From NCBI RefSeq assembly GCF_015222005.1, contig NZ_JADFFL010000013.1, forward strand, positions 1 through 64,000: a DNA stretch of 64,000 bases, written 5' to 3'. Under the pieces are notes generated by a model. That model had not been told where the DNA came from. It did not search any database and was given only the letters and a program-made list of their open reading frames with translations. The position numbers were made by a program, and so were the translations under genes. This document shows, piece after piece, positions 1 to 8,690 of this stretch. Each line of letters starts with the position of its first letter. Position 1 is the first letter of the stretch. Origin of the DNA: Mucilaginibacter myungsuensis (GTDB taxonomy: Bacteria; Bacteroidota; Bacteroidia; Sphingobacteriales; Sphingobacteriaceae).

Positions 1-28
1 TTTCTTCCTTTTTCCTTTCAGAGAACGT

Positions 29-85
29 CCCCGCTTTTCGTATTTGCGGGGCTGCAAAGGTAACAACCTTTTTCTTTTTCTGAAA
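29..85 (-). promoter_or_regulatory. Promoter 1 of a tandem pair, with 5' hairpin
   Basis: On the minus strand a perfect Bacteroidota -7 element TACCTTTG lies at 55-62, with TTTC (one mismatch to TTTG) 19 bases upstream at 82-85. The first transcribed bases hold a hairpin with CCCCGC and GCGGGG arms (29-34 and 46-51). It should drive a minus-strand gene left of the window. The core and hairpin are nearly identical to promoter 2, 111 bases upstream. Confidence 0.75.
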
Positions 86-140
86 TTTTATTTGAACTTT
101 TTTATCGTTCAAACGTTGCACTTAATACTTCAAATAACAT

Positions 141-196
141 CCCGCTTTCCTTATTTGCGGGGCTGCAAAGGTACGGATCAAAACGGCTTATCCAAA
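141..196 (-). promoter_or_regulatory. Promoter 2 of a tandem pair, full consensus
   Basis: On the minus strand TTTG (193-196), a 19-base spacer and TACCTTTG (166-173) form a complete Bacteroidota housekeeping promoter. It is followed by the same GCAGCCCCGC start and a CCCGC/GCGGG hairpin (141-145 and 157-161) as promoter 1. Two promoters with copied leaders suggest a strongly expressed gene beyond the left edge; its identity cannot be seen. Confidence 0.8.
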
Positions 197-519
197 CGCT
201 TTGCAACATTTATCCTTATTGTACTTATAACACACTGCAATTCAGCCTTAAAAAATGAGGTGATAACACCAGGCACACCGGATATTACCTTGTCACACTT
301 ATACTATGTACAATAGACTAAATTGTTACTCCTTATTAATAGGCCTTGCATATCATCTATATTAGTTATTTTGACCGGCTAAAAAGCACAACAAACGTCC
401 TGATACCTTAAAGATCCGCCCACTGTATATATATACTATATATAATAGGTCTCAGCATCATACCATCATTCGGGCTGACTTTACCGGCAATTTATCCATC
501 AATAATTAGCGGGTATCTG
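197..519. other. Intergenic stretch without a recognisable gene
   Basis: This divergent region separates the tandem minus-strand promoters from purM. It is AT-rich, with an alternating TA run near 427-450. I see no tRNA, hairpin terminator or convincing small reading frame. A possible frame over 44-316 is just the promoter copies read as codons. Confidence 0.5.
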
Positions 520-527
520 TATATTTG
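520..527 (+). promoter_or_regulatory. purM -7 element next to the start codon
   Basis: TATATTTG is a perfect TAnnTTTG match and ends three bases before the purM ATG at 531. Transcription should start at or within a few bases of the ATG, so the mRNA is probably leaderless. No clear -33 TTTG is visible. Confidence 0.6.
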
Positions 528-530
528 CCT

Positions 531-1712
531 ATGAATTCTTCTCACAGATACGATCAGCGCGGTGTATCGGCATCCAAAGATGATGTACACAACGCTATTA
601 AGAACATCGATAAAGGCATTTTCCCGCAGGCTTTTTGTAAGATCATCCCCGATATATTAAGTAACGATGCCGAATGGTGCAACATTATGCACGCCGACGG
701 TGCCGGCACCAAGTCGTCTTTAGCTTATAGTTACTGGAAAGAAACAGGCGATATCTCTGTATGGCGTGGCATTGCGCAGGATGCGGTGATCATGAACCTG
801 GACGATCTGCTTTGTGTAGGCGCTACAGATAATATACTATTGTCATCAACCATCGGTCGTAATAAGAACCTGATCACCGGCGAAGTTATCGCTGCTATTA
901 TTAATGGTACCGAAGAAGTATTAGCCGACCTACGCGCAGCCGGCATTGGCATCTACTCTACCGGTGGTGAAACTGCCGACGTTGGCGACCTGGTACGTAC
1001 CGTGATCGTGGACTCGACCGTTACCTGCCGCATGAAACGTGAGGATGTTATTTCTAACCATACCATCCAACCCGGCGACGTGATCGTTGGCCTGGCATCA
1101 TACGGACAGGCGACTTACGAAACCGAATATAACGGTGGCATGGGATCTAACGGATTAACCTCTGCCCGTCATGATGTGTTTAATAAAGGTATCGCCAATA
1201 ACTACCCGGAGAGCTTTGACCCGGCCGTTCCGCAGGATCTGGTATTCTCGGGCAGTAAGAACCTGACCGACCTGATCGATATCGGCAACGGCGAGACCAT
1301 CACCGCAGGTAAACTGGTATTATCCCCTACCCGTACCTATGCGCCTATTATTAAACAAATGCTGGATAAATATCGTGCACAGATCCATGGCATGGTGCAT
1401 TGCAGTGGCGGCGCGCAAACCAAGGTACTCCACTTTATTAACGATGTGCATGTTATTAAGGATAACCTATTCCCTGTTCCTCCCCTGTTCAAACTGATCC
1501 AGGAAGAATCGGGCACCAGCTGGCAAGAGATGTATAAGGTATTTAACATGGGCCACCGCATGGAACTTTACGTTCCTGAAGAGATCGCTGCTGACCTGAT
1601 CGCTATATCAAAAAGCTTTAATGTGGATGCGCAGATCATTGGTCGTGTAGAGGCTGCTGATAAAAAGCAAGTGACCGTGACATCAGAGTTTGGCGAGTTC
1701 GTTTATAATTAG
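531..1712 (+). CDS. purM: Phosphoribosylformylglycinamidine cyclo-ligase (AIR synthase)
   Basis: Converts formylglycinamidine ribonucleotide and ATP to aminoimidazole ribonucleotide in cytosolic purine synthesis. The protein has the PurM fold order: an N-terminal ATP-binding half with HADGAGTKS near residue 50 and STGGETADVGD near 140, then a C-terminal half with CSGGAQTK. At about 393 residues it matches the longer Bacteroidota form rather than the 345-residue E. coli type. A TTG two codons upstream is in frame, but ATG at 531 is preferred because it sits just after the -7 element. No other pur gene is adjacent. A heptamer array begins on the last base of its stop codon. Confidence 0.9.
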   Translation: MNSSHRYDQRGVSASKDDVHNAIKNIDKGIFPQAFCKIIPDILSNDAEWCNIMHADGAGTKSSLAYSYWKETGDISVWRGIAQDAVIMNLDDLLCVGATDNILLSSTIGRNKNLITGEVIAAIINGTEEVLADLRAAGIGIYSTGGETADVGDLVRTVIVDSTVTCRMKREDVISNHTIQPGDVIVGLASYGQATYETEYNGGMGSNGLTSARHDVFNKGIANNYPESFDPAVPQDLVFSGSKNLTDLIDIGNGETITAGKLVLSPTRTYAPIIKQMLDKYRAQIHGMVHCSGGAQTKVLHFINDVHVIKDNLFPVPPLFKLIQEESGTSWQEMYKVFNMGHRMELYVPEEIAADLIAISKSFNVDAQIIGRVEAADKKQVTVTSEFGEFVYN

Positions 1713-1767
1713 GTTAAAGGTTAAAGGTTAAAGGTTAAAGGTTAAAGGTTAAAGGTTAAAGGTTAAA
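1712..1767 (+). repeat. Heptamer array (GGTTAAA)x8
   Basis: Eight perfect copies of GGTTAAA begin on the G of the purM TAG stop and run without interruption. It belongs to a family of 7-base-period arrays at gene ends in this window; arrays with GGNNAAA words also follow the MBL-rhodanese gene, DUF486, rpe, pnp and hsp20. Confidence 0.95.
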
Positions 1768-1819
1768 GCCGAACCACTTGCCTGAACCATTGTTTTAAAT
1801 TCATCAACAATAACTAAGT

Positions 1820-1886
1820 TCAAACTGATATAAAACAAAAAAACCCGGACTCATCGTCTGGGTTTTTTTGTTTTATATCAGTTTGA
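1820..1886. terminator. Very long perfect inverted repeat, bidirectional terminator
   Basis: A 27-base arm (1820-1846) is repeated in perfect inversion at 1860-1886. The stem extends inward by four more pairs (one G-U) to a five-base loop. Runs of seven A and seven T inside the arms give a U-tract in either direction. It lies between convergent purM and the DUF4394 lipoprotein gene and should end both transcripts. It is far longer than needed for intrinsic termination. Confidence 0.85.
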
Positions 1887-1895
1887 TATTTCCGG

Positions 1896-2939
1896 TTACG
1901 GAAGGATAGCCAAACCAATGATGTTTGCAGCAGGAGCTTCGTTAGACGCACCGATAATAGCGATAACGCCAAGATCGGTAGCTTTACCTGTTTGCAGATC
2001 GATCTTAAATAAAGTCGATGGATTATTAGTTATCGCGCTCACTGCACTACCAGGATTAGCAGCAACAGCAGGAGCAGTAGGCGTAGCCGCAACCGCAGCT
2101 ACGATACCACCAACAGGGATCGCAGGTTGATTGTTAGGTGAGAACACCGCTAAACCAACACCCGAAGTTGAAATATCAAAACCACCTACAGCCGCTAATC
2201 TTGCATTGTTAATGTTAGTGATATAAGCCGTAGAATAACCAGGGGTATTTACCGGCATTGGTGTGTTACCCAAAGAACCAACTACAGTTAAAGTACCGGC
2301 GTTAGCATCTTGCTTATATAAACGCTGTGATGCAACGTCAAGGCTAAATAATTCGGTAGTAGTTGGCGCAGGGCTTACACTGTTGGTGTAAGCGCAACCT
2401 GTAACTACCGCGTTGGCCACGTTATTAATAGCACCGTCAACAATGGCGGTAGCATCAGCAGGGTTAACACGGTAATTTAAGCCTGTAGTGGTGATGATCC
2501 TTAAACGATCAGCAACCGGGTTAAAGTCGAAAGCGGCTACGCCGCCACCGCTAAGGGCCGGTGTGATAGCACCTACTAAAACAGTAGCATAAGCGCCGGC
2601 GGCGTTGGTCAGTGAATATAAACGACCGGTGCTGCCCAAACCGTAAAGTAATTTGTTTGACGGGCGGTAGTCGATAGCTACAATGCTTTCGCCTGTTTGC
2701 AAACCAGTGATGCTGGTAGCAGCTTGCGCTGCTACAGTAACACCATTTGAGTTATAACGGATCAGCGCGCTTGGCGTGGTAGACGATGAACTGGTCAGCG
2801 CTACAAAAGTGATGCTTGGCTTGGTAACAGTGTTCTCGTTGTAAACGAACTCTTCTTTTTGGCAAGAGCTGAACGAGGCTACCACTACAGACAATAACCC
2901 TGCCATCAGGATGTTTGTCTTAATTGATCTTTTGTTCAT
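1896..2939 (-). CDS. DUF4394 domain lipoprotein
   Basis: A 347-residue exported protein whose mature part matches the DUF4394 family: repeated predicted beta segments with YRPSNKLLYGLGSTGRLYSL- and FDFNPVADRLRI-type motifs, probably a beta-propeller of unknown role. The N-terminus is a lipoprotein signal ending in FSSC, with Cys26 as lipidation site. It is rich in Ala, Thr and Val. The gene starts 35 bases after the end of the large receptor gene on the same strand, so the two are probably cotranscribed and the lipoprotein may act at the cell surface with the receptor. Family assignment is by recognition; the function is not known. Confidence 0.8.
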   Translation of the reverse strand: MNKRSIKTNILMAGLLSVVVASFSSCQKEEFVYNENTVTKPSITFVALTSSSSTTPSALIRYNSNGVTVAAQAATSITGLQTGESIVAIDYRPSNKLLYGLGSTGRLYSLTNAAGAYATVLVGAITPALSGGGVAAFDFNPVADRLRIITTTGLNYRVNPADATAIVDGAINNVANAVVTGCAYTNSVSPAPTTTELFSLDVASQRLYKQDANAGTLTVVGSLGNTPMPVNTPGYSTAYITNINNARLAAVGGFDISTSGVGLAVFSPNNQPAIPVGGIVAAVAATPTAPAVAANPGSAVSAITNNPSTLFKIDLQTGKATDLGVIAIIGASNEAPAANIIGLAILP

Positions 2940-2974
2940 ATATATAATATAAATGATCTGTTTTATCTAATTAA

Positions 2975-5900
2975 TTAGTTAAAGATGTAACGTAAGCCAA
3001 ACTGCATTCTGTAAGTAGAAGTGAAGTTAACCACGTCGCGGGTAACTACCGCGTTCGGCTGGCTACCGTCAAAGTTCAACCTGAAGGTTGGTTTGGTAGA
3101 ACCACCCGGAGTTAAGCTGGCCTGGTTGGTTGGCACCAATACTTGCGCTTGAGTGATCGTTTTACGTACACCCCAATCCTTGTCAATAAAGTTCAACAAA
3201 TTCTCGACAGTAACGCTGAACTGTAAAGTGTTACGTTTTTTATTACCCAGGTTCACAAATATATCCTGGAAGAAGTTAGCATCTAACTGGTTGAACCATG
3301 GCAACAAACCACCGTTACGCTCGGCATATTTGCCTTTACGCGATAATAAGTAAGGATCTTGCTCGATGTAGCGGAAGAAGATATCACTTTGTTGTTGTGC
3401 CGTGTAAGTAACCGCGTTAGGCGCAGTACCAGCAGTGAACGGAGTGAAAGTTATCTCGCTTGGATCTTTTGGCACGTAGATCAGGTCGGCGTTAGCACCA
3501 TCACGGTTAAAGTCTGTGCTGTAAGTGTAAGACACACGACCTTGATTAGAGCCATCGTAGAACAACGTTACCGAAGTACCTAAGTGTTTCAAGTACTCTT
3601 TGCGGTAAGTTAAGCTGGCAACTATACGGTTAGGAACAACAAAACCGGCATAACCCATTTCTACGTTGTTTGATCCGTTTACCGATGTAGTACCTAACCA
3701 CGAACCTGAAGGCTGATCACCTGTACCATCGAACAAGCTTTTAGCTTCGCTGCGAATGTAAGCTAATGAAGCTGAAAAACCACGACCGAATTGTTTTTCG
3801 ATACGGCCCATAACAGACCAGTAATAACCAGAGTTAGCGTTGTCTAACACATAAGTACCTAACTGGCTTGCGTTACCTGCATTGTTAGCTACCGATTGAC
3901 CTGCAGAGTTGATCACGTTGATGTATTTTTCGCCAACAGCATTAGGATAGATCATGCGGTTATCAGCATAACCTTCTACGTTCAGCCTTTGTGGCTCAAC
4001 TAAGTTAGGGTTACGGAATTTAACTGTTCTGAAGTCTCTGTTATATAAACCCTCAATGGTACCGGTGAAACCGTAACCTAATTTAAAATCACCGGCTAAA
4101 CTTGCTTTAAAAGTTTGCGGAGCTTTTATGTCGGGGCTGATAAATGATAATGCGCTTGGTATAGAGGTACCTGCAACCGGAGGGGTAGCTGGTAAGTAAG
4201 CGTCAATATTAGGGTTGAACGGACCAGGTGTTGAGCTTTGACCCTGGATAACTTGCGAGAACTGCACCATACCTGCATCACTCACCTGGCTTACGATCCA
4301 AACGTTAGGGATACCACCAGAGTAGATACCTGCGCTACCACGCAATTGAATGCTGCGATCGCCTTTAACATCATAGTTGAAACCTGCACGAGGCGATATC
4401 AAAAATGCTGATTTAGGCAAAGCACCGGTGTTCAGTTTTTCACCGTTAGCAAAGTTTAAGCCGGCTACCAATGGGTGGGTCAGCGCATCTTGCGTGTAAG
4501 AGTATAAAGTACCACGTACACCTAACGATACACGTAACTTATCGCTCACGTTCCAATCGTCTTGTGCGTATACCGAGTAGTTTTGTGTTTTAAATGTAGG
4601 GAACGCTTGTTTGTAACCGTCGCTTAAAGAGAAGGTACGCGCATAAGCTAATGGATTTACACGCAAAGCCGGATCCGGGTTATTTGCAGATTTAAAATCC
4701 TCGAAGCTGTTATAGATATAATAGCTGGTACCAAAACGTTGAAAACCATTTCTGGTGTTAGCAAATTCTGCCTGAACACCTGCTAATAAGTTATGGCGAC
4801 CTTCTGTCCATTGTACGTAATCAACAAAAGAGTATGATTGTACATCGCGTAAGTTACCGTAAGTAAAAGGCTCGTAACCGAACGAAGTGAAAGGGCGACC
4901 ATCTTTCAAGATATCCACAAATGGAAATATCTGGCTGTCGCTGCTACGTGGCTCGTTCTGGTTATTGTAGGTAAACCTGGCAGTATTAGCAAATTTGGTC
5001 AGGAAATTCGAGTTCAACTCTGCTGATAAAGAGTAGAAGTTATTCTCGGTAAAATAGTTAGAATTTTGGAAAGCCAAAGCGTTGTTATCGCCACGGTTAC
5101 CACCACCTGGATAAACTGTACCGGTCAGCGGGTTTGTTGAAGTACTCAAGAACGATGGGGTCTTGCTTTCTAAACGGCTGTAACGCACGTTAAACCTGTT
5201 CTTGTCGTTGATATTCCAATCTAAACGGCCAACAATGTTCAAACGCTCGGTTTTGTAACCATAGTTTTGATAACCACCGGTCTCGTAACCGTAAGTATCT
5301 CTTAGATACTTGCTGATCTCGTCCAGCTCGGCACCTGTAGGGCGGTTAACGCCGGTTGTAGCCGGGAAAGGCTCTGCTGCAGATGAAGCACGGAAAGATG
5401 AAGTAGCGCCAGGCTGCTCACCTTTCTCGATGTTAGCAAAGAAGAATAATTTGTTTTTGATGATCGGGCCACCAATACGCGCACCCATGATCTTTACATC
5501 CTGTGCTGCAGGTACCAATTCTGCGTAAGAACGTACTTTTGTACCAACCTGATTCTCGTTACGGAAGTAATAATAAGCCGATCCCGAAAATTCATTTGTA
5601 CCAGAACGGGTAGTAGCGTTGATAGCAGAACCGATGAAACCTGATTGACGAACGTCGCTTGGGTTCATGTTAACTGATATCTCCTCTAACGCGTCCAAAG
5701 GGATCGGGTTACCGTTACCAGGTAAGTTAGTACCGATGCCAAATTGGTTGTTAAAGTTACCACCGTCTACAGTAATGTTGTTTTGACGATAGTTACCACC
5801 ACCGATAGATTGGCCATTGCTGCTTGCCTGCGGGGTTAAACGGGTAAGATCGTTAATGTTACGGGTAACACTTGGCAAGGTCATTATCTCGCGAGTGCCT

Positions 5901-6313
5901 AAGTTAGTGGTAGAACCTGAACGATCTGAATTTAAAACAGACTGCGGGTTGTTCGCTACGATGTTCACCGCGTTCAAGGTTAAACCTGTCTGCGCTAAGG
6001 TCACGTTCAATACGTAAGGCTCGCCCAGTTTAAGGGTTACATTCTCGAATTTTTGCGGCTGATAACCGATAAAGCTAACCTCTACGGTGTAAGGACCGCC
6101 AGAACGCATGTTCTGTATGGCAAAACGACCGTCAGCTCTGGTAGCTGTTCCATACACCGTTCCGCTTGGCAGGAAGGTAGCCTTGATGGTAGCACCGATC
6201 AGGGTCTCTTTAGAGTCCTTGATCGTACCTGTCATGCTACTGGTAGTTACCTGGGCAAATGCGCTGGCGGTAACAAAAAAAGCAGCGATAAGTACAAGTA
6301 ATTGTTTTCTCAT
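2975..6313 (-). CDS. Oar-like TonB-dependent outer-membrane receptor
   Basis: A 1112-residue outer-membrane protein. The order is a signal peptide ending in SAFAQ (about residue 21), a carboxypeptidase-regulatory-like beta domain (about 27-110; GTIKDSKETLIGATI, ADGRFAIQNM), a plug (about 120-240) and a large barrel ending in a typical aromatic strand (GLRYIFN). This matches Oar-type receptors rather than SusC, and no SusD-like gene is adjacent. The substrate cannot be told. The ATG at 6313 is chosen because it starts directly at the signal peptide; an in-frame start 23 codons upstream adds a charged stretch before it. A DUF4394 lipoprotein follows in the same transcript. Confidence 0.85.
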   Translation of the reverse strand: MRKQLLVLIAAFFVTASAFAQVTTSSMTGTIKDSKETLIGATIKATFLPSGTVYGTATRADGRFAIQNMRSGGPYTVEVSFIGYQPQKFENVTLKLGEPYVLNVTLAQTGLTLNAVNIVANNPQSVLNSDRSGSTTNLGTREIMTLPSVTRNINDLTRLTPQASSNGQSIGGGNYRQNNITVDGGNFNNQFGIGTNLPGNGNPIPLDALEEISVNMNPSDVRQSGFIGSAINATTRSGTNEFSGSAYYYFRNENQVGTKVRSYAELVPAAQDVKIMGARIGGPIIKNKLFFFANIEKGEQPGATSSFRASSAAEPFPATTGVNRPTGAELDEISKYLRDTYGYETGGYQNYGYKTERLNIVGRLDWNINDKNRFNVRYSRLESKTPSFLSTSTNPLTGTVYPGGGNRGDNNALAFQNSNYFTENNFYSLSAELNSNFLTKFANTARFTYNNQNEPRSSDSQIFPFVDILKDGRPFTSFGYEPFTYGNLRDVQSYSFVDYVQWTEGRHNLLAGVQAEFANTRNGFQRFGTSYYIYNSFEDFKSANNPDPALRVNPLAYARTFSLSDGYKQAFPTFKTQNYSVYAQDDWNVSDKLRVSLGVRGTLYSYTQDALTHPLVAGLNFANGEKLNTGALPKSAFLISPRAGFNYDVKGDRSIQLRGSAGIYSGGIPNVWIVSQVSDAGMVQFSQVIQGQSSTPGPFNPNIDAYLPATPPVAGTSIPSALSFISPDIKAPQTFKASLAGDFKLGYGFTGTIEGLYNRDFRTVKFRNPNLVEPQRLNVEGYADNRMIYPNAVGEKYINVINSAGQSVANNAGNASQLGTYVLDNANSGYYWSVMGRIEKQFGRGFSASLAYIRSEAKSLFDGTGDQPSGSWLGTTSVNGSNNVEMGYAGFVVPNRIVASLTYRKEYLKHLGTSVTLFYDGSNQGRVSYTYSTDFNRDGANADLIYVPKDPSEITFTPFTAGTAPNAVTYTAQQQSDIFFRYIEQDPYLLSRKGKYAERNGGLLPWFNQLDANFFQDIFVNLGNKKRNTLQFSVTVENLLNFIDKDWGVRKTITQAQVLVPTNQASLTPGGSTKPTFRLNFDGSQPNAVVTRDVVNFTSTYRMQFGLRYIFN

Positions 6314-6359
6314 GCTTGTTGTTTGTTTAGTGAATTTAATATACCTATATATTTTGCCA

Positions 6360-6367
6360 CAAAGATA
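6360..6367 (-). promoter_or_regulatory. -7 element of the Oar-like receptor gene
   Basis: TATCTTTG on the minus strand is a perfect TAnnTTTG match, 46 bases upstream of the receptor ATG at 6313. It lies upstream of the shorter start and inside the longer frame, which supports the shorter start. No clear -33 element is seen. Confidence 0.6.
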
Positions 6368-6635
6368 CAAAAGCCGCTCCAACGCTTTGTTAAGTTAATG
6401 TTAATAAATGCTAGATCTTTTACACATTCAGTATCAGATGTGTTGGTACACTACTCGTTTTAGTAACATTATTTGCGTGGATCGCAATAATTGTATTTTT
6501 AACGATAAAAAAAAGCGCTTTCTATTCTCATATCTATTGGTTTGTCAAAATTCTGCGTAAGGCCTTCCGCCTTTGGCTTTTCGGGCTTTTTGTTTAGCTT
6601 TGGCTGCAATTTTAAAAGCAATATAGATCAACACT

Positions 6636-8021
6636 ATGGATTACGATGTTATTGTTGTTGGAAGCGGGCCGGGTGGTTATGTAGCCGCCATTCGCGCTTC
6701 TCAATTAGGTTTAAAGACCGCCGTTATCGAGCGCGAGTCGCTTGGTGGTATCTGCCTTAACTGGGGTTGTATCCCTACCAAAGCTTTGTTAAAAAGCGCC
6801 CAGGTTTTTGAATATCTTAACCATGCTGCCGATTACGGTATAAAAGTACAAGGCGGCGAGGCCGATTTTGAGGCCGTTGTAAAACGCAGCCGCGGTGTTG
6901 CCGATGGCATGAGCAAAGGCGTTCAGTTCTTAATGAAGAAGAACAAGATCGACGTGATAGTTGGTTTCGGTAAGTTAAAAGGCAAAGGCACTGTAGAGGT
7001 GAGCAACGCCGGCACCGTAAAGAACTATACCGCCAAACATATCATCCTGGCTACCGGTGGCCGATCGCGCGAGTTGCCTAACCTGAAACAGGATGGCAAA
7101 AAGATCATCGGTTACCGCCAGGCCATGAATTTGCCTAAGCAACCAAAATCTATCGTAGTGGTAGGTTCGGGCGCTATTGGTATCGAGTTCGCTTACTTCT
7201 ATAATACCATGGGTACCAAAGTTACCGTGGTAGAGTATCTGGATAACATCGTTCCGTTAGAGGATGAAGAGATCTCTAAACAACTGGCCCGTATCCTGAA
7301 AAAACAGGGTATGAACATCATGACCGGCTCTAATGTGGAGTCTGTTGATACCAGCGGCGAACTTTGCAAAGTTAGCGTCAAGACCGCTAACGGTGTTGAG
7401 GTATTAGAGGCCGAGGTAGTATTATCTGCCGTAGGTATCTCTACCAACATCGAAGGCATTGGGCTTGAGGAAGTTGGCGTGAAGACCGACAAAGGCAAGG
7501 TGTTGGTTGACGACTACTACAAAACCAATATCGAAGGCGTTTACGCCATCGGCGATATCGTCAAAGGCCAGGCTTTGGCTCACGTAGCATCTGCCGAAGG
7601 TATCACTTGCGTAGAGAAGATCGCAGGCCACCACCCCGAGCCTATCGACTATAACAATATCCCGGGCTGTACTTATTGCTCGCCTGAGATCGCTTCAGTT
7701 GGTTTGACCGAGAAAGCTGCTAAAGCTGCCGGTTACGAACTGAAAGTAGGTAAATTCCCATTCTCGGCTTCGGGTAAAGCAAGCGCTGCCGGTGCGAAAG
7801 ACGGCTTCGTTAAAGTGATATTTGATGCCAAATACGGCGAGTTCCTTGGTGCTCACATGATCGGTGCTAACGTGACCGAAATGATAGCCGAGATCGTAGT
7901 GGCCCGTAAATTGGAAACTACCGGTATGGAAATGATCAAAGCGGTACACCCGCACCCAACCATGAGCGAAGCCATTATGGAAGCTTGCGCTGATGCGTAT
8001 GGCGAGGTGATACACTTGTAA
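6636..8021 (+). CDS. lpdA: Dihydrolipoyl dehydrogenase (E3)
   Basis: FAD/NAD flavoprotein that reoxidises dihydrolipoamide in 2-oxoacid dehydrogenase complexes or the glycine cleavage system. Seen here: the FAD dinucleotide fold (GSGPGGYVAA, residues 9-18), the redox-active disulfide Cys40-LNWG-Cys45, the NAD-binding fold (VVVGSGAIGIEFA, about 175-187), the second FAD motif (VYAIGDI, about 303-309) and the C-terminal HPHPT motif at 438-442 with the catalytic His. At 461 residues it is full length. No E1 or E2 gene is beside it, so which complex it serves is open. Confidence 0.93.
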   Translation: MDYDVIVVGSGPGGYVAAIRASQLGLKTAVIERESLGGICLNWGCIPTKALLKSAQVFEYLNHAADYGIKVQGGEADFEAVVKRSRGVADGMSKGVQFLMKKNKIDVIVGFGKLKGKGTVEVSNAGTVKNYTAKHIILATGGRSRELPNLKQDGKKIIGYRQAMNLPKQPKSIVVVGSGAIGIEFAYFYNTMGTKVTVVEYLDNIVPLEDEEISKQLARILKKQGMNIMTGSNVESVDTSGELCKVSVKTANGVEVLEAEVVLSAVGISTNIEGIGLEEVGVKTDKGKVLVDDYYKTNIEGVYAIGDIVKGQALAHVASAEGITCVEKIAGHHPEPIDYNNIPGCTYCSPEIASVGLTEKAAKAAGYELKVGKFPFSASGKASAAGAKDGFVKVIFDAKYGEFLGAHMIGANVTEMIAEIVVARKLETTGMEMIKAVHPHPTMSEAIMEACADAYGEVIHL

Positions 8022-8025
8022 ATTT

Positions 8026-8056
8026 GGTGATCAGTGACCGGTCGATCAGTGATCAG
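8026..8056 (+). repeat. Word array after lpdA (GGTGATC/AGTGACC type)
   Basis: Starting five bases after the lpdA stop are the words GGTGATC, AGTGACC, GGTCGATC and AGTGATC, a degenerate array with a period of 7 to 8. The same AGTGANN words recur after blaI, the thioesterase gene and glcD, and in the array upstream of rpsO. Confidence 0.55.
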
Positions 8057-8086
8057 GCTTGGTTAACTGACCATTTAGTATATTTT

Positions 8087-8119
8087 AACGGCTTCGGAAT
8101 TATCCGGGGCCGTTTTTTT
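8087..8119 (+). terminator. Intrinsic terminator of lpdA
   Basis: A hairpin with AACGGC and GCCGTT outer arms and a CGG/CCG inner pairing is followed by seven T. It lies about 65 bases after the lpdA stop. Confidence 0.8.
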
Positions 8120-8664
8120 GTTTAATTTACCCCTATCACTTGCGCGCGTCTGTGACGCGTGCTTAACATGATCCCGGCGTCTGTGACGCCAAAGCTATGC
8201 AGGTCCACCTTGCAAATGCCAGACACGATGTATCGTGTCTCTACAGAAAGCATCCCAATTCCTGCCAATTCCTTAATTCCCCCAAATCCGGTTCAGACAA
8301 AATAATAACACGTCAAAGAACACCCCGAACCACCAACACCACGAATACCACCAACCCATCCGACCCCAAACCCGAATAACAGAAAGAAAAACAAGGACGC
8401 CGCAAAGAGATATGCTAAAAGATCCACCCACCGACCTCAGCAAATAAAAACAGCAACGACTAAAATGAATTTGTAGAAAACGACCTTCAGAACCGAAACC
8501 CGTTAAATTGCATCCCGAACGGACACACACAAATATACAAAACACTTTTAGTATTCGCAAACAAATTACTAAAAATATTATCACAATTCCTGAACTAACG
8601 TAACGATCTTGAATAGCTCAGCTTTCGGGTGACCTTCGCACTTGCACCCAATTTCGTAAAACGA
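8120..8664. other. Gene-free stretch with repeats and a C/A-rich strand
   Basis: It holds two close copies of GCGTCTGTGACGC (8147-8190 region), a dispersed AGACACGAT palindrome (8221-8240), then about 290 bases (8270-8560) whose plus strand is very rich in A and C and poor in G and T. Frames across the skewed part code for low-complexity Cys/Phe/Trp-rich peptides on the minus strand and are not believable genes. Confidence 0.55.
8221..8247. repeat. Dispersed palindrome AGACACGAT..ATCGTGTCT
   Basis: Nine-base perfect arms with a two-base centre, followed by CTACAGA. Related copies lie at 49394-49413 and 49458-49484, the latter with the same CTACAGA tail. It looks like a small genome-wide repeat. 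Confidence 0.75.
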
Positions 8665-8672
8665 TATATTTA
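8665..8672 (+). promoter_or_regulatory. Probable -7 element of the M13 peptidase gene
   Basis: TATATTTA differs from TAnnTTTG only in the last base and lies 18 bases before the ATG at 8691. Confidence 0.4.
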
Positions 8673-8690
8673 CCACCCTAAGAAAAAACG

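Noticed and set aside
44..316. Open frame at the left edge
   Set aside because: It consists of the two promoter-leader copies read in a coding frame; no start signal or family resemblance.
3153..6398. Several plus-strand frames opposite the large receptor gene
   Set aside because: They are antisense shadows of a well-supported 1112-codon gene.
8273..8584. Minus-strand frame in the C/A-rich stretch
   Set aside because: Its Cys/Phe/Trp-rich text is the direct result of base skew, with no start context.
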